Shown here in pieces: positions 1 to 8,490 of a stretch of 54,483 nt of DNA. The notes under the pieces are model-generated. The model had not been told where the DNA came from and did no database searches. It worked only from the letters and a program-made list of their open reading frames with translations. Both the position numbers and the translations under genes were made by a program. How positions within the stretch are numbered: the first letter of the stretch is position 1; the number at the start of each line of letters is the position of its first letter. The stretch comes from Pseudorhodoferax aquiterrae (GTDB lineage Bacteria; Pseudomonadota; Gammaproteobacteria; Burkholderiales; Burkholderiaceae_C), in assembly GCF_014652235.1 (NCBI RefSeq), contig NZ_BMYK01000035.1:1-54483 (forward strand), in the 5' to 3' direction.

Positions 1-55
1 CCCGCAGCCACGTGGCCGCCTCGGCGCTGCCTTCACGAAAGATCCGGGCTAGCTT

Positions 56-598
56 ATGCCCGACCTGCCCAAGGCCGCGCTCGAACGCGCGATCTTCGTG
101 GAGTTCGCGCAGCGCTGGCGCGCCGACATCGACCTGGCCTCGGTCACCAGCGGCAACCCGAACGCGCGCGAGCCCGACATTCTTGCGAAGTCGGCCGAAA
201 GCGACGAACCGCTGGCCATCGAACTCGTGCGCCTGACCGAGCAGGACAGCCAGATGCTGGCACGCCAGGCGCCGCGGCTGCCGCCGGCCGACGCCCCGCC
301 GGCCCGGCTGCCCCCCATGGCCAGCGCGGTCGATGCGTTCTCGCGCAAGTTCAAGAAGGCCGAGGCCGGGCTGTACGACGGCGTGGAGGCCAGCCGCCTG
401 GAGCTGCTGGCCTGGTCCGACCACCTCGCCACGCCCTGGCCCCAGGTGCTGGCCAGCGCCGAGGTCTGGCTGAGGCACTACGCCAGTGCCGAGCACTTCG
501 CCGCGGTCTGGCTCTGGCGCCGGCCCGATTTCCCGGGCGACCCTGCGCAATCGGCCTGGGTCTGGTCGCACACCGGCGGCCTGCAACGCTTCGGCTGA
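56..598 (+). CDS. hypothetical protein, 180 aa
   Basis: I do not recognise this protein. It is a complete 180-residue frame with an in-frame stop just upstream of the ATG, so the start is well bounded. It has no signal peptide or membrane segment. Residues about 75-105 are rich in Pro and Ala and look like a linker between two soluble halves; the C-terminal half is rich in Trp. The next gene on the same strand, glutathione reductase, begins 85 bases after its stop, so co-transcription is possible. No functional assignment is offered. Confidence 0.6.
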   Translation: MPDLPKAALERAIFVEFAQRWRADIDLASVTSGNPNAREPDILAKSAESDEPLAIELVRLTEQDSQMLARQAPRLPPADAPPARLPPMASAVDAFSRKFKKAEAGLYDGVEASRLELLAWSDHLATPWPQVLASAEVWLRHYASAEHFAAVWLWRRPDFPGDPAQSAWVWSHTGGLQRFG

Positions 599-683
599 GC
601 GCCATGGGCCCGTGCGGACCACGGGCAAACCGGCCCCGCGCGCGGCCACCGCCGATCTGCGCGATCATGCCGCCGCCACAACA

Positions 684-2063
684 ATGACCAAGACCATGGA
701 CCGATTCGACTACGACCTGCTGGTGCTCGGCGGCGGCAGCGGCGGCGTGCGCGCCGCCCGCATGGCGGCCCAGCGCGGCGCCCGCGTGGCCCTCGTGGAA
801 GCCGCGGCACTCGGCGGCACCTGCGTGAACGTGGGCTGCATCCCCAAGAAGCTTTACAGCTATGCCGCCGGCTATGCCGAGGCCTTCGAGGAGGCCGCGG
901 GCTTCGGCTGGCGCGTGCCCGAGCCGCGCTTCGACTGGGCCACGCTCAAGGCCAACCGCGCCAGGGAGATCGGCCGGCTCAACGGCATCTACCGCGACCT
1001 GCTCAAGGGCGCGGGCGTCGAGGTCGTCGAGGGCTGGGGCCTGCTGGCGGACGCGCACACGCTGCAGGTCGGCCAGCGCCGCATGACCGGTCGCCACATC
1101 CTGGTCGCGACCGGCGGCACGCCCTTCCTGCCCGAGATCGCGGGGCGCGAGCTGGCCCTGAGTTCCGACCAGATGTTCGACCTCGACCCCTTCCCAAAGC
1201 GGCTGGTGGTGGTAGGCGGCGGCTACATCGCCTGCGAGTTCGCGTCCATCTTCCGCGGGCTCGGGGCCGAGGTCACGCAGTTGCAACGCGGCGGGCGCAT
1301 CCTCTCGTCCTTCGACCAGGACATCAGCCGCTTCCTCGCCTCCGAGATGGGCAAGACCGGCATCGACCTGCGCCTGAACGCCCAGGTCGAACGCATCGCG
1401 CACACGCCCAAGGGCCTGCACCTCACGCTGGCCGGCGGCGATCTGCTGGACGCCGATGCCGTGCTGTTCGCCACCGGCCGGCGCCCCAACACCGCCAACA
1501 TCGGCCTGGAGGCCGCGGGCGTGCGGCTGGACGCGCAGGGCGCCGTGGTGGTGGATGCCCACTACCGCAGCAGCGTGCCCTCCATCTTCGCTCTGGGCGA
1601 TGTGTCCACCGAGATGCAGCTCACCCCCGTGGCCACGGCCGAGGCCATGGCCCTGGTGGACCACCTGCTCGGCCCGGCCCCCGGCAAGGCGGCGCGCACG
1701 GTGTCCTACGAGTACATCCCGACGGCCGTCTTCACACACCCGCCGGTCGGCACCGTGGGCTACACCGAGGAAGCGGCGCGCGCCGAATTCGGCCGCGTCA
1801 CGGTATTCCGCACCGAGTTCAAGCCGCTCAAGCACACGCTGTCGGGCCGCGGCGAGCGCACGCTCATGAAACTGGTGGTCGACGCCGCCTCCGACCGCGT
1901 GGTCGGCCTGCACATGGTGGGCCCGGATGCCGGCGAGATCGTGCAGGGCTTTGCCGTGGCGCTGCGCGCAGGCGCCACCAAGGCGGTGTTCGACGGCACC
2001 ATCGGCATCCACCCGACAGCCGCCGAGGAATTCGTGACCCTGCGGGAGCCTGCGCCCGAATAA
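684..2063 (+). CDS. gor: glutathione-disulfide reductase
   Basis: This cytosolic FAD enzyme uses NADPH to reduce glutathione disulfide. The 459-residue length fits the family (about 450). The N-terminal FAD motif GGGSGG is followed by the redox-active disulfide, Cys47 and Cys52 in GGTCVNVGCIPKK. A second Rossmann motif (VVGGGYIACEF) for NADPH lies near residue 175, the second FAD motif ATGRRPN lies mid-protein, and the C-terminal HPTAAEE (His443) supplies the proton-relay histidine of the partner subunit. The open frame extends further upstream, but the family N-terminus fits ATG 684 or ATG 696. Plant/cyanobacterial-type GRs look very similar; trypanothione reductase is unlikely. Confidence 0.93.
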   Translation: MTKTMDRFDYDLLVLGGGSGGVRAARMAAQRGARVALVEAAALGGTCVNVGCIPKKLYSYAAGYAEAFEEAAGFGWRVPEPRFDWATLKANRAREIGRLNGIYRDLLKGAGVEVVEGWGLLADAHTLQVGQRRMTGRHILVATGGTPFLPEIAGRELALSSDQMFDLDPFPKRLVVVGGGYIACEFASIFRGLGAEVTQLQRGGRILSSFDQDISRFLASEMGKTGIDLRLNAQVERIAHTPKGLHLTLAGGDLLDADAVLFATGRRPNTANIGLEAAGVRLDAQGAVVVDAHYRSSVPSIFALGDVSTEMQLTPVATAEAMALVDHLLGPAPGKAARTVSYEYIPTAVFTHPPVGTVGYTEEAARAEFGRVTVFRTEFKPLKHTLSGRGERTLMKLVVDAASDRVVGLHMVGPDAGEIVQGFAVALRAGATKAVFDGTIGIHPTAAEEFVTLREPAPE

Positions 2064-2093
2064 GCTGTCGCCGGGGCGCTGCACAATGGGCGC

Positions 2094-3590
2094 ATGCCCT
2101 ATCTGCCGCCCTTCATCGCCCCGACGCTCTACACCGACCCTGCCGCCGCGCTGGCGCAGGTCCAGCGCATCTACGCGCAGCAGATCGAGCATTTGCGCGA
2201 GGCCATGGCGCGTTTCGTGGCCGGCGAGACGCTGCCGGGCCATGTGCGGGCCTGCTACCCCTTCGTGCGCGTGCACACCGAGACCCTGTCCCGCGCCAAG
2301 GTCGAGGACGAGCTCGACCGCCTGGCCTACGGCTTCGTGGCCGGCGCCGGCCGCTTCGAGACCACGCTGACGCGGCCCGACCTGTACGGCAACTACTACC
2401 TGGAGCAGTTCCGCCTGCTGCTGCAGAACCACCAGGTGCCGCTGGAAGTCGGCATCAGCAACCAGCCCATCCCGGTGCACTTCTCGTTCGCCGAGAACGA
2501 CCATGTGGAAGGCAGCATGAGCGCGGAGCGCCGCGGCCTCATGCGCGACGTGTTCGACCTGCCCGACCTGGCGGCCATGGACGACGGTATCGCCAACGGC
2601 ACCTACAACCCGCGGCCGGGCGAGCCGCAGCCGCTGGCGCTGTTCACCGCGCCGCGCGTGGACTACTCGCTGCACCGGCTGCGCCACTACACGGGCACGG
2701 CGCCCGAGTGGTTCCAGAACTTCGTGCTGTTCACCAACTACCAGTTCTACATCGACGAGTTCGTGCGCATGGGCCACGAGGCCATGGCCGACGAAAACAG
2801 CGAGTACATCGCCTTCGTCGAGCCCGGCAACGTGGTCACGCGGCGCAAGGACCTCGCGCCGCAGGACATCGACGCCTTCGGCGCGCAGCCGCCGCGGCTG
2901 CCGCAGATGCCGGCCTACCACCTGATCCGGCCCGACCACACCGGCATCACCATGGTCAACATCGGCGTGGGCCCGGCCAACGCCAAGAACATCACCGACC
3001 ACATCGCCGTGCTGCGCCCGCACGCCTGGCTCATGCTGGGCCACTGCGCGGGCCTGCGCAACACGCAGCAGCTGGGCGACTACGTGCTGGCCCACGGCTA
3101 CGTGCGCGAGGACCACGTGCTGGACGAGGAACTGCCGCTGTGGGTGCCGATCCCGGCGCTGGCCGAGATCCAGCTCGCGCTGGAGAAGGCCGTGCGCGAC
3201 GTCACGCAGCTCGAGGGCCCGGAACTCAAGGGCGTGCTGCGCACCGGCACCGTGGCCAGCACCGACAACCGCAACTGGGAGCTGCTGCCCGACAACAAGG
3301 CCCAGCTGCGCTTCAGCCAGAGCCGCGCCGTGGCGCTGGACATGGAGAGCGCCACCATCGCGGCCAACGGGTTCCGCTTCCGCGTGCCCTACGGCACCTT
3401 GCTGTGCGTGTCCGACAAGCCGCTGCACGGCGAGATCAAGCTGCCCGGCATGGCCAACCACTTCTACCGCGAGCGCGTGGACCAGCACCTGCGCATCGGC
3501 ATCCGCGCGGCCGAACTGCTGCGTGCCCAGGGCATCGACCAGTTGCACAGCCGCAAGCTGCGCAGCTTCGCGGAAGTCGCGTTCCAGTAA
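2094..3590 (+). CDS. amn: AMP nucleosidase
   Basis: This enzyme hydrolyses AMP to adenine and ribose 5-phosphate and helps set the adenylate pool. The 498-residue protein has the N-terminal AMP-nucleosidase regulatory domain (roughly residues 1-180) followed by a nucleoside-phosphorylase fold. The segment GVGPANAKNITDHIAVLRPH holds the phosphate/ribose-binding region, and AVALDMESATIAANGFRFRVPYGTLLCVSDKPLHGE is spread over residues about 400-440 with the conserved MESA glutamate. The start ATG follows gor by 30 bases, and the GTG of the downstream diguanylate cyclase lies 6 bases after its stop, so the three genes probably form one transcript. Confidence 0.92.
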   Translation: MPYLPPFIAPTLYTDPAAALAQVQRIYAQQIEHLREAMARFVAGETLPGHVRACYPFVRVHTETLSRAKVEDELDRLAYGFVAGAGRFETTLTRPDLYGNYYLEQFRLLLQNHQVPLEVGISNQPIPVHFSFAENDHVEGSMSAERRGLMRDVFDLPDLAAMDDGIANGTYNPRPGEPQPLALFTAPRVDYSLHRLRHYTGTAPEWFQNFVLFTNYQFYIDEFVRMGHEAMADENSEYIAFVEPGNVVTRRKDLAPQDIDAFGAQPPRLPQMPAYHLIRPDHTGITMVNIGVGPANAKNITDHIAVLRPHAWLMLGHCAGLRNTQQLGDYVLAHGYVREDHVLDEELPLWVPIPALAEIQLALEKAVRDVTQLEGPELKGVLRTGTVASTDNRNWELLPDNKAQLRFSQSRAVALDMESATIAANGFRFRVPYGTLLCVSDKPLHGEIKLPGMANHFYRERVDQHLRIGIRAAELLRAQGIDQLHSRKLRSFAEVAFQ

Positions 3591-3596
3591 GCCGCG

Positions 3597-4763
3597 GTGC
3601 AGCTCGACGCGCTGTCCCTGATGACGGTGGCGATGGTCAACCTCGTGACCATCTCGCTGGCCTTGCCGCTCGTCATGGGCAAGAGCCTGACACCGGCCGC
3701 CCGCGCGGCGCAGCGGGCGCTGCTGCTGCTCACGTCCGGCTGGACGGCACTGGTGGTGTCCGAATACCTGGTGTCCTCCTACGTGCTGTCGGTGCTGGCC
3801 ATGGCCGGCCTGTCGGCCAGCCTGGTGCTGCTGCACCGCGCGCTGAGCGGCTGGCTGGGGCCGCGCCGCGGCGGGCGCACACTGCTGCTGCTGGCCGTCG
3901 CCATGCCGCTGGGCTATGCCTTCTCCTTCAGCCACTACCCGCTGCGCGTGGGCTGGTCCAACTTCCTGCTGGCCGCCATGCTGGTTCTGCTGGCGCGCGC
4001 CACGCTGGTCGCGCGCCGCCATGCCGGGCGCCACTGGCGGCTGCTGTTGCTGGCCTGCTTCGCCATCATGGCCGTGCTGACCGCCGCGCGCGGCGTGCTC
4101 GGTGCGTTCTTCACGGCGGCCTACCCCACCTTTCTGTCGCCCAACCCGGTCAACATCGCGGCCGCACTGGCCGTCAACATGGCCGTGGTGCTGGGCACGG
4201 TGGCGCTGCTGGTGGCCTGGCGCGACGAGGCCGACGACCGGCTGCGCACCATGGCCAACACCGACAGCCTCACCGGCCTGCCGAACCGCCGCGGCTTCAT
4301 GGAGCGCGCCGAGGCACTGTTCGCCAACGCCCACCGCTACCGCCAGCCGCTGGCCGTGCTGATGCTGGACCTGGACCACTTCAAGCACATCAACGACAGC
4401 TACGGCCACGACCGCGGCGACGACGCGCTGCGCCTGTTCGCCCAGATGCTGCGCGAGACGCGCCGCACCGGCGACCTGGCCGGCCGGCTCGGCGGCGAGG
4501 AGTTCTGCGTGGTGCTGCCCTCCAGCCAGCGCCACACCGCCAGCGGCTTCGACCAGCGCCTGCGCGCGCGCTTGCAGCAGCGCAGCGAGGAGGAGCTGGG
4601 CTTCACGCTGTCCTACAGCGCCGGCGTGGCCGCCATGACCGACGGCGACGCCACGCTGGCCGGCCTGCTCGCGCGCGCCGACGCCGCGTTGTACGAGGCC
4701 AAGCACGGCGGCCGCGGCATGCTCTTGATGGGCGACAGCGGCTCCGGCCACACCGTGGTCTGA
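3597..4763 (+). CDS. membrane diguanylate cyclase (GGDEF)
   Basis: This protein is predicted to make cyclic di-GMP from two GTP at the inner membrane. The N-terminal half (about residues 5-210) has several hydrophobic spans, consistent with six to seven transmembrane helices and no recognised sensor domain. The GGDEF domain follows. The active-site loop is GGEEF at 299-303, and an RxxD inhibitory site (RTGD, 290-293) sits exactly five residues upstream, so product inhibition is expected. There is no EAL domain. The start is a GTG 6 bases after the amn stop, which suggests translational coupling. The signal it senses cannot be read from the sequence. Confidence 0.9.
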   Translation: MQLDALSLMTVAMVNLVTISLALPLVMGKSLTPAARAAQRALLLLTSGWTALVVSEYLVSSYVLSVLAMAGLSASLVLLHRALSGWLGPRRGGRTLLLLAVAMPLGYAFSFSHYPLRVGWSNFLLAAMLVLLARATLVARRHAGRHWRLLLLACFAIMAVLTAARGVLGAFFTAAYPTFLSPNPVNIAAALAVNMAVVLGTVALLVAWRDEADDRLRTMANTDSLTGLPNRRGFMERAEALFANAHRYRQPLAVLMLDLDHFKHINDSYGHDRGDDALRLFAQMLRETRRTGDLAGRLGGEEFCVVLPSSQRHTASGFDQRLRARLQQRSEEELGFTLSYSAGVAAMTDGDATLAGLLARADAALYEAKHGGRGMLLMGDSGSGHTVV

Positions 4764-4813
4764 CGCCCGGGGCACCGCCCATCCGCCGCCGGGCGCGCTG
4801 TTAGCATCCACCG

Positions 4814-5218
4814 ATGCTCGACCAGCTCTCTCCCTTCCTGATCCACTGGGCCATCACGGCCCTGTCGCTGTGGGTCGCCAGCCACATCTTCCGCGGCGTG
4901 AAGTTCGACAGCACGGGCGCGCTGGTCGTGTCCGCGCTGCTGCTGGGCTTTGCCAACGCCATCGTCAAGCCGCTCTTGATCGTGCTGACGCTGCCGCTCA
5001 CGCTCGTGACCTTCGGCCTGTTCCTGCTGGTCATCAACGCGCTCGTGATCCTGCTCGTGGCGGCGCTGGTCAAGGGCTTCCGGATCTCGGGCTTCTGGAC
5101 GGCCGTGTTCGCGAGCCTGTTCGTCTCGGTGCTCAGCATCGTGATCGGCGCCTTCGTCGGCGGCAGCGACCCGGCCCAGCAGATCCAGATGCCGCAGGGC
5201 AGCGGCAACTGGCTGTAG
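4814..5218 (+). CDS. small four-helix membrane protein, phage-holin-IV/YvlD-like
   Basis: The 134-residue protein is almost entirely hydrophobic, with about four transmembrane segments and the typical N-terminus of the DUF360/'phage holin family IV' group (HWAITALSLWVASHIFRGVKF). Despite the family name these are ordinary chromosomal membrane proteins of unknown role, and nothing phage-like surrounds it. It runs convergent with the alpha/beta hydrolase gene. An 8-bp GC stem (5218-5225 with 5237-5244) lies at the junction but has no T-run, so a terminator there is only possible. Confidence 0.8.
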   Translation: MLDQLSPFLIHWAITALSLWVASHIFRGVKFDSTGALVVSALLLGFANAIVKPLLIVLTLPLTLVTFGLFLLVINALVILLVAALVKGFRISGFWTAVFASLFVSVLSIVIGAFVGGSDPAQQIQMPQGSGNWL

Positions 5219-5230
5219 CGCCGCGGGCTG

Positions 5231-6298
5231 TTAGCGCGCGGCGCCGGGAGGCACGCTGCGCAGCACCTCGGCCAGCCCGTCCTTCCACCACCGGGCCTGC
5301 CCCGTCGTGCCATGCCCACTCGTCTGCGCGCTGGCCGGAACCAGCAGGATGCGGCCGTTCCTGACGCGGCGCATGCCCTGCTCCAGCAGGCCCAGCTCCG
5401 GTGGGTTGCGCTCGTCGTCGGCGGAGTTGATGGCCAGCACCGTCGCCTCGATGCGTTCGAGCTGTCCTGAGGCATCGTAGTCGCGCGACGCGTCCCACTG
5501 GTAGATGTGGTCGTTGGCGTCGCCGACGGCGGACGCGGCCAGTTGCCGGTCCACCAGTGCGTCCGCCTGCGTGCGCGTCGGCGCATCGTTCTGCAGTTTC
5601 TGCGTGCCGCCGCTCGTTGCGAGGCCGAAGTAGGCCAGCGCAAAACCCAGGCCCGGCGGCTGTGCGGTGTAGTTGCCGTTGGCCCAGGCCGGATCGCGCT
5701 GGATCGATTCGACCAGCAGGCGGCGCATCATCCAGTTGCGCCCGGACATGGCCGCCGGCACCGAGGCCATGGGCACGGCGATGTCCATGTAGCCGGGATA
5801 CTTCTGCGCCCACATCCAGGCCTGCATGCCGCCCATGGAATTGCCCAGCACCAAGCGCACATGGCCCAGGCCCAGGTGTTCGCGCACGAGGCGGTACTGG
5901 GCCTGCACCATGTCCTCGTAGTTGTACCTGGGGAAGGCCATGCGCAGGCCATCGGACGGCTTGCTGGACGCGCCGGCACCGATCGCGTCGGGCAGGATGA
6001 TGTAGTACTTGCGCGCATCCAGCGGCTGCCCCGGGCCGAACAGCTCGCCCGCGAAGGCCGGCGTCAGCATGCGCTCGCCCGACCCGGCCGTGCCGTGCAG
6101 CACCACCACCGGTTCGCCTTGGGGATCGCCCACCGTGGTGTAGGCCAGGCGCAGCTGCGGCAGCACCTCACCGGTGTGGAAGCGGAAGTCGTTGAGCACC
6201 CATTCCTTCTTCTGCGGCGCCGGGTAGTCCGCGGCGCCTGCCGCGCCGGCAAAGACCATGGGCAGCGCGAGCGCCGCGCCGAGAAGAGGAATGCGCAT
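5231..6298 (-). CDS. exported alpha/beta hydrolase, MetX-like fold
   Basis: The protein has a clear Sec signal peptide (cleavage near AGAAGAA, residues 18-24) and an alpha/beta hydrolase core. The nucleophile elbow is GNSMGG with Ser154; the acid is an Asp in NSADDE, and the histidine is in GHGTTG near residue 325. The overall pattern (LAYTTVGDPQGEPVVVLHGTAG, then YYIILPDAIG) is that of the homoserine O-acetyltransferase-like hydrolase branch, but an exported enzyme cannot serve methionine synthesis, so esterase or lactonase activity is more plausible. It starts 21 bases after tarD and is probably co-transcribed with it; its substrate is unknown. Confidence 0.82.
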   Translation of the reverse strand: MRIPLLGAALALPMVFAGAAGAADYPAPQKKEWVLNDFRFHTGEVLPQLRLAYTTVGDPQGEPVVVLHGTAGSGERMLTPAFAGELFGPGQPLDARKYYIILPDAIGAGASSKPSDGLRMAFPRYNYEDMVQAQYRLVREHLGLGHVRLVLGNSMGGMQAWMWAQKYPGYMDIAVPMASVPAAMSGRNWMMRRLLVESIQRDPAWANGNYTAQPPGLGFALAYFGLATSGGTQKLQNDAPTRTQADALVDRQLAASAVGDANDHIYQWDASRDYDASGQLERIEATVLAINSADDERNPPELGLLEQGMRRVRNGRILLVPASAQTSGHGTTGQARWWKDGLAEVLRSVPPGAAR

Positions 6299-6319
6299 GG
6301 GTGTCTCCTGGTTGTGGGT

Positions 6320-7483
6320 TCAGGCTGCCAGGGACTTCATCTCCGCGTACAGATCGGACTTGCCCTCGAAGCCGATGCCCGGCAGCTCCGGCATCGTCAT
6401 GTGGCCCGCCTCCACGCGCACGCCGTCCGGGAAGCCACCGTAGGGCTGGAACAGGTCGGGGTAGGACTCGTTGCCGCCCAGGCCCAGGCCGGCCGCGATG
6501 TTGAGCGACATCTGGTGGCCCCCGTGCGGGACGCAGCGGCGCCAGGACCAGCCATGGGCCTTGAGCATTTCCAGCGTGCGCAGGTACTCCACGAGGCCGT
6601 AGCTCAGCGCGCAGTCGAACTGCAGCCAGTCGCGGTCCGCGCGCATGCCGCCGTAGCGGACCAGGTTGCGCGCGTCCTGCATCGAGAACAGGTTCTCGCC
6701 CGTGGCCATGGGGCCTTCGTAGTGCTCGGCCAGGCGCGCCTGCAGCTCGTAGTCCAGCGGGTCGCCGGCCTCTTCGTACCAGAACAGCGGGTACTGGCGC
6801 AGCGCCTTGGCGTAGGCAATGGCCGTCGGAAGATCGAAGCGGCCGTTGGCGTCCACGGCCAGCTGGCAGCCCGGCGGCAGCATCTTGAGCACGGCCTCGA
6901 TGCGCGCGCAGTCCTCGGCCAGCGGCGCGCCGCCGATCTTCATCTTGACCACCGTGTAGCCGCGGTCCAGGTAGCCCTGCATCTCGGCCTTCAGTCCCTC
7001 CAGCCCCTTGCCGGGGTAGTAGTAGCCACCGGCCGCATAGACGAAGACGCGCGGGTCGGCCTGCGTGCCCTGGCGCTCGGCCAGCAGGCGGAACAGTGGC
7101 TTGTTCTCGATCTTGGCGACGGCATCCCAGACCGCCATGTCGATGGTGCCCATGGCCACCGAGCGCTCGCCATGGCCGCCGGGCTTCTCGTTCTTGAACA
7201 TCGTGGCCCAGACCTTGTGCGCGTCCAGGTTGTCGCGCGCATCGTCGCGCAGGCTGTCGGGCGCGGCCTCCAGGATGCGCGGCGCGAAGCGCTCGCGGAT
7301 CAGCCCGCCCTGGCCGTAGCGGCCGTTGGAGTTGAAGCCGTAGCCGACCACGGGCTTGCCGTCGCGGATGACGTCGGTGACGACGGCCACAAGGCTCAGT
7401 GTCATCTTGGAAAAGTCGATGAAGGCGTTGGCGATCGGCGAGGCGATCGGGGCGGTGCGTTCGAGGATGTTGACGATGCGCAT
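6320..7483 (-). CDS. tarD: D(-)-tartrate dehydratase (enolase superfamily)
   Basis: This enzyme is predicted to dehydrate D(-)-tartrate to oxaloacetate. The 387-residue sequence closely follows the Bradyrhizobium TarD protein as I remember it (GYGFNSNGRYGQGG, VFVYAAGGYYYPGKG, CALSYGL). Enolase-superfamily residues are in place: Lys182 in KMK as base, metal ligands Asp211, Glu237 and Glu263, and His320 in PHGGHQ. The frame stays open upstream, but the family N-terminus and an AGGA-type ribosome site support the ATG at 7483. It is divergent from a LysR gene, the usual regulator arrangement, and followed by an exported hydrolase. Confidence 0.9.
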   Translation of the reverse strand: MRIVNILERTAPIASPIANAFIDFSKMTLSLVAVVTDVIRDGKPVVGYGFNSNGRYGQGGLIRERFAPRILEAAPDSLRDDARDNLDAHKVWATMFKNEKPGGHGERSVAMGTIDMAVWDAVAKIENKPLFRLLAERQGTQADPRVFVYAAGGYYYPGKGLEGLKAEMQGYLDRGYTVVKMKIGGAPLAEDCARIEAVLKMLPPGCQLAVDANGRFDLPTAIAYAKALRQYPLFWYEEAGDPLDYELQARLAEHYEGPMATGENLFSMQDARNLVRYGGMRADRDWLQFDCALSYGLVEYLRTLEMLKAHGWSWRRCVPHGGHQMSLNIAAGLGLGGNESYPDLFQPYGGFPDGVRVEAGHMTMPELPGIGFEGKSDLYAEMKSLAA

Positions 7484-7527
7484 GGCGGGTTCCTGTTGAA
7501 GTGGGTCGATGCTAGGCAAGATCCTGC

Positions 7528-7562
7528 AATCTCTGAAGTGGTATGTTTTCTCGCTTGAGATT
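7528..7562. promoter_or_regulatory. candidate LysR operator between tarD and its regulator
   Basis: The tarD/lysR intergenic region holds an imperfect inverted repeat: AATCTC-TG-AAG (7528-7538) against CTTGAGATT (7554-7562). The arms pair fully except for two extra bases in the left arm. The location between divergent genes is typical of LysR-type binding sites. The role is inferred. Confidence 0.45.
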
Positions 7563-7577
7563 CCATTCCGAGATGCC

Positions 7578-8483
7578 ATGCATGCTTACGACCCGACCTC
7601 CCTGCGCCTGTTCGTCGCCGTCTGCGAGGAGCGCAACATCGCGCTGGCCGCGCAGCGCGAGGCCATCGTGCCCTCGGCCGTGAGCAAGCGCATCGCGCAG
7701 ATGGAGGCCCAGGCCGGCACCCCGCTGCTGGCCCGCGGACGCCGCGGCGTGGCCCTGACGCCGGCCGGCGAGACGCTGTGGCGCTACGCGCGCGAGGCAC
7801 TGCAGCTGCTCGAGCGCATGCAGGCCGAGCTCACGGCCTATGCCGAGGGCGTGCAGGGCCAGGTGCGCGTGTTCGCCAGCATGTCGGCACTGGCGCAGTT
7901 CCTGCCCGCGGACGTGGGCCGCTTCGCGCGCGAGTACGCCCAGGTGCGCGTGAGCATGGAAGAGCGCGAAATCTGGGAGGTGGTGCGCGGCGTGGAGGAA
8001 GGCCGGGCCGACATCGGCGTGTGCTGGGACGCGGTCGACCTGGGCCGGCTGCAGCGCTTCGCCTACCGCGAGGACCGTCTGGCCGTGGTGCTGCCCACCG
8101 GCCACGCGCTGGCCGGCCGCAAGCGCCTGCGCTTCGCCGACACGCTGGACCACGAGCATGTGGACATCCTGGGCCGCAGCATCATGAAGACCACGCAGCA
8201 GCGCCAGGCCGCGATCGCCGGCAAGCCGCTGCGCACGCGGCTGCAGGTGGCCACGGTGGACGCGGCCTGCCGCATCGTCGCCGCGCAGCTGGCACTGGCC
8301 ATCGTGCCGCGCGAAGAGGCGCGGCTGTTCGAGCAGCCGCTGGGCCTGGCGGTGGTGCCGCTGGCCGACGACTGGGCCCGCCGGCGCTTCGTGCTGGCGG
8401 TGCGCGATGCCAAGGCGCTCACGCCAGCGGCACGGCTGCTGCTGGACAGCCTGCGCGCCGGCGCCGGCCAGCCGGCTGGCTGA
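7578..8483 (+). CDS. LysR-family transcriptional regulator (probable tarD regulator)
   Basis: The 301-residue protein has an N-terminal winged helix-turn-helix (LRLFVAVCEERNIALAAQREAIVPSAVSKRIAQME is spread over residues 8-42) followed by a periplasmic-binding-type effector domain. The ATG at 7578 gives the family's normal N-terminus; the frame is open for 23 codons upstream but those add nothing family-like. It is transcribed divergently from tarD across 94 bases, so by the usual LysR pattern it probably activates tarD in response to tartrate or a related hydroxy acid. It ends 7 bases from the convergent TetR gene. Confidence 0.88.
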   Translation: MHAYDPTSLRLFVAVCEERNIALAAQREAIVPSAVSKRIAQMEAQAGTPLLARGRRGVALTPAGETLWRYAREALQLLERMQAELTAYAEGVQGQVRVFASMSALAQFLPADVGRFAREYAQVRVSMEEREIWEVVRGVEEGRADIGVCWDAVDLGRLQRFAYREDRLAVVLPTGHALAGRKRLRFADTLDHEHVDILGRSIMKTTQQRQAAIAGKPLRTRLQVATVDAACRIVAAQLALAIVPREEARLFEQPLGLAVVPLADDWARRRFVLAVRDAKALTPAARLLLDSLRAGAGQPAG

Positions 8484-8490
8484 TCGCCGC

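Noticed and set aside
351-4811. A 1486-codon open frame on the minus strand opposite gor, amn and the GGDEF gene
   Set aside because: It is low-complexity (His/Gln/Arg/Gly-rich), shows no family motif and is the antisense shadow of three clear genes; long shadow frames are expected at this GC content.
4814-5218. Prophage signal from the 'phage holin' family name
   Set aside because: The family is chromosomal and no other phage genes, integrase or att-like repeats are nearby.
5218-5244. GC-rich 8-bp stem at a convergent gene junction as a terminator
   Set aside because: No T-run on either strand, an 11-base loop and overlap with the hydrolase stop codon make it weak.
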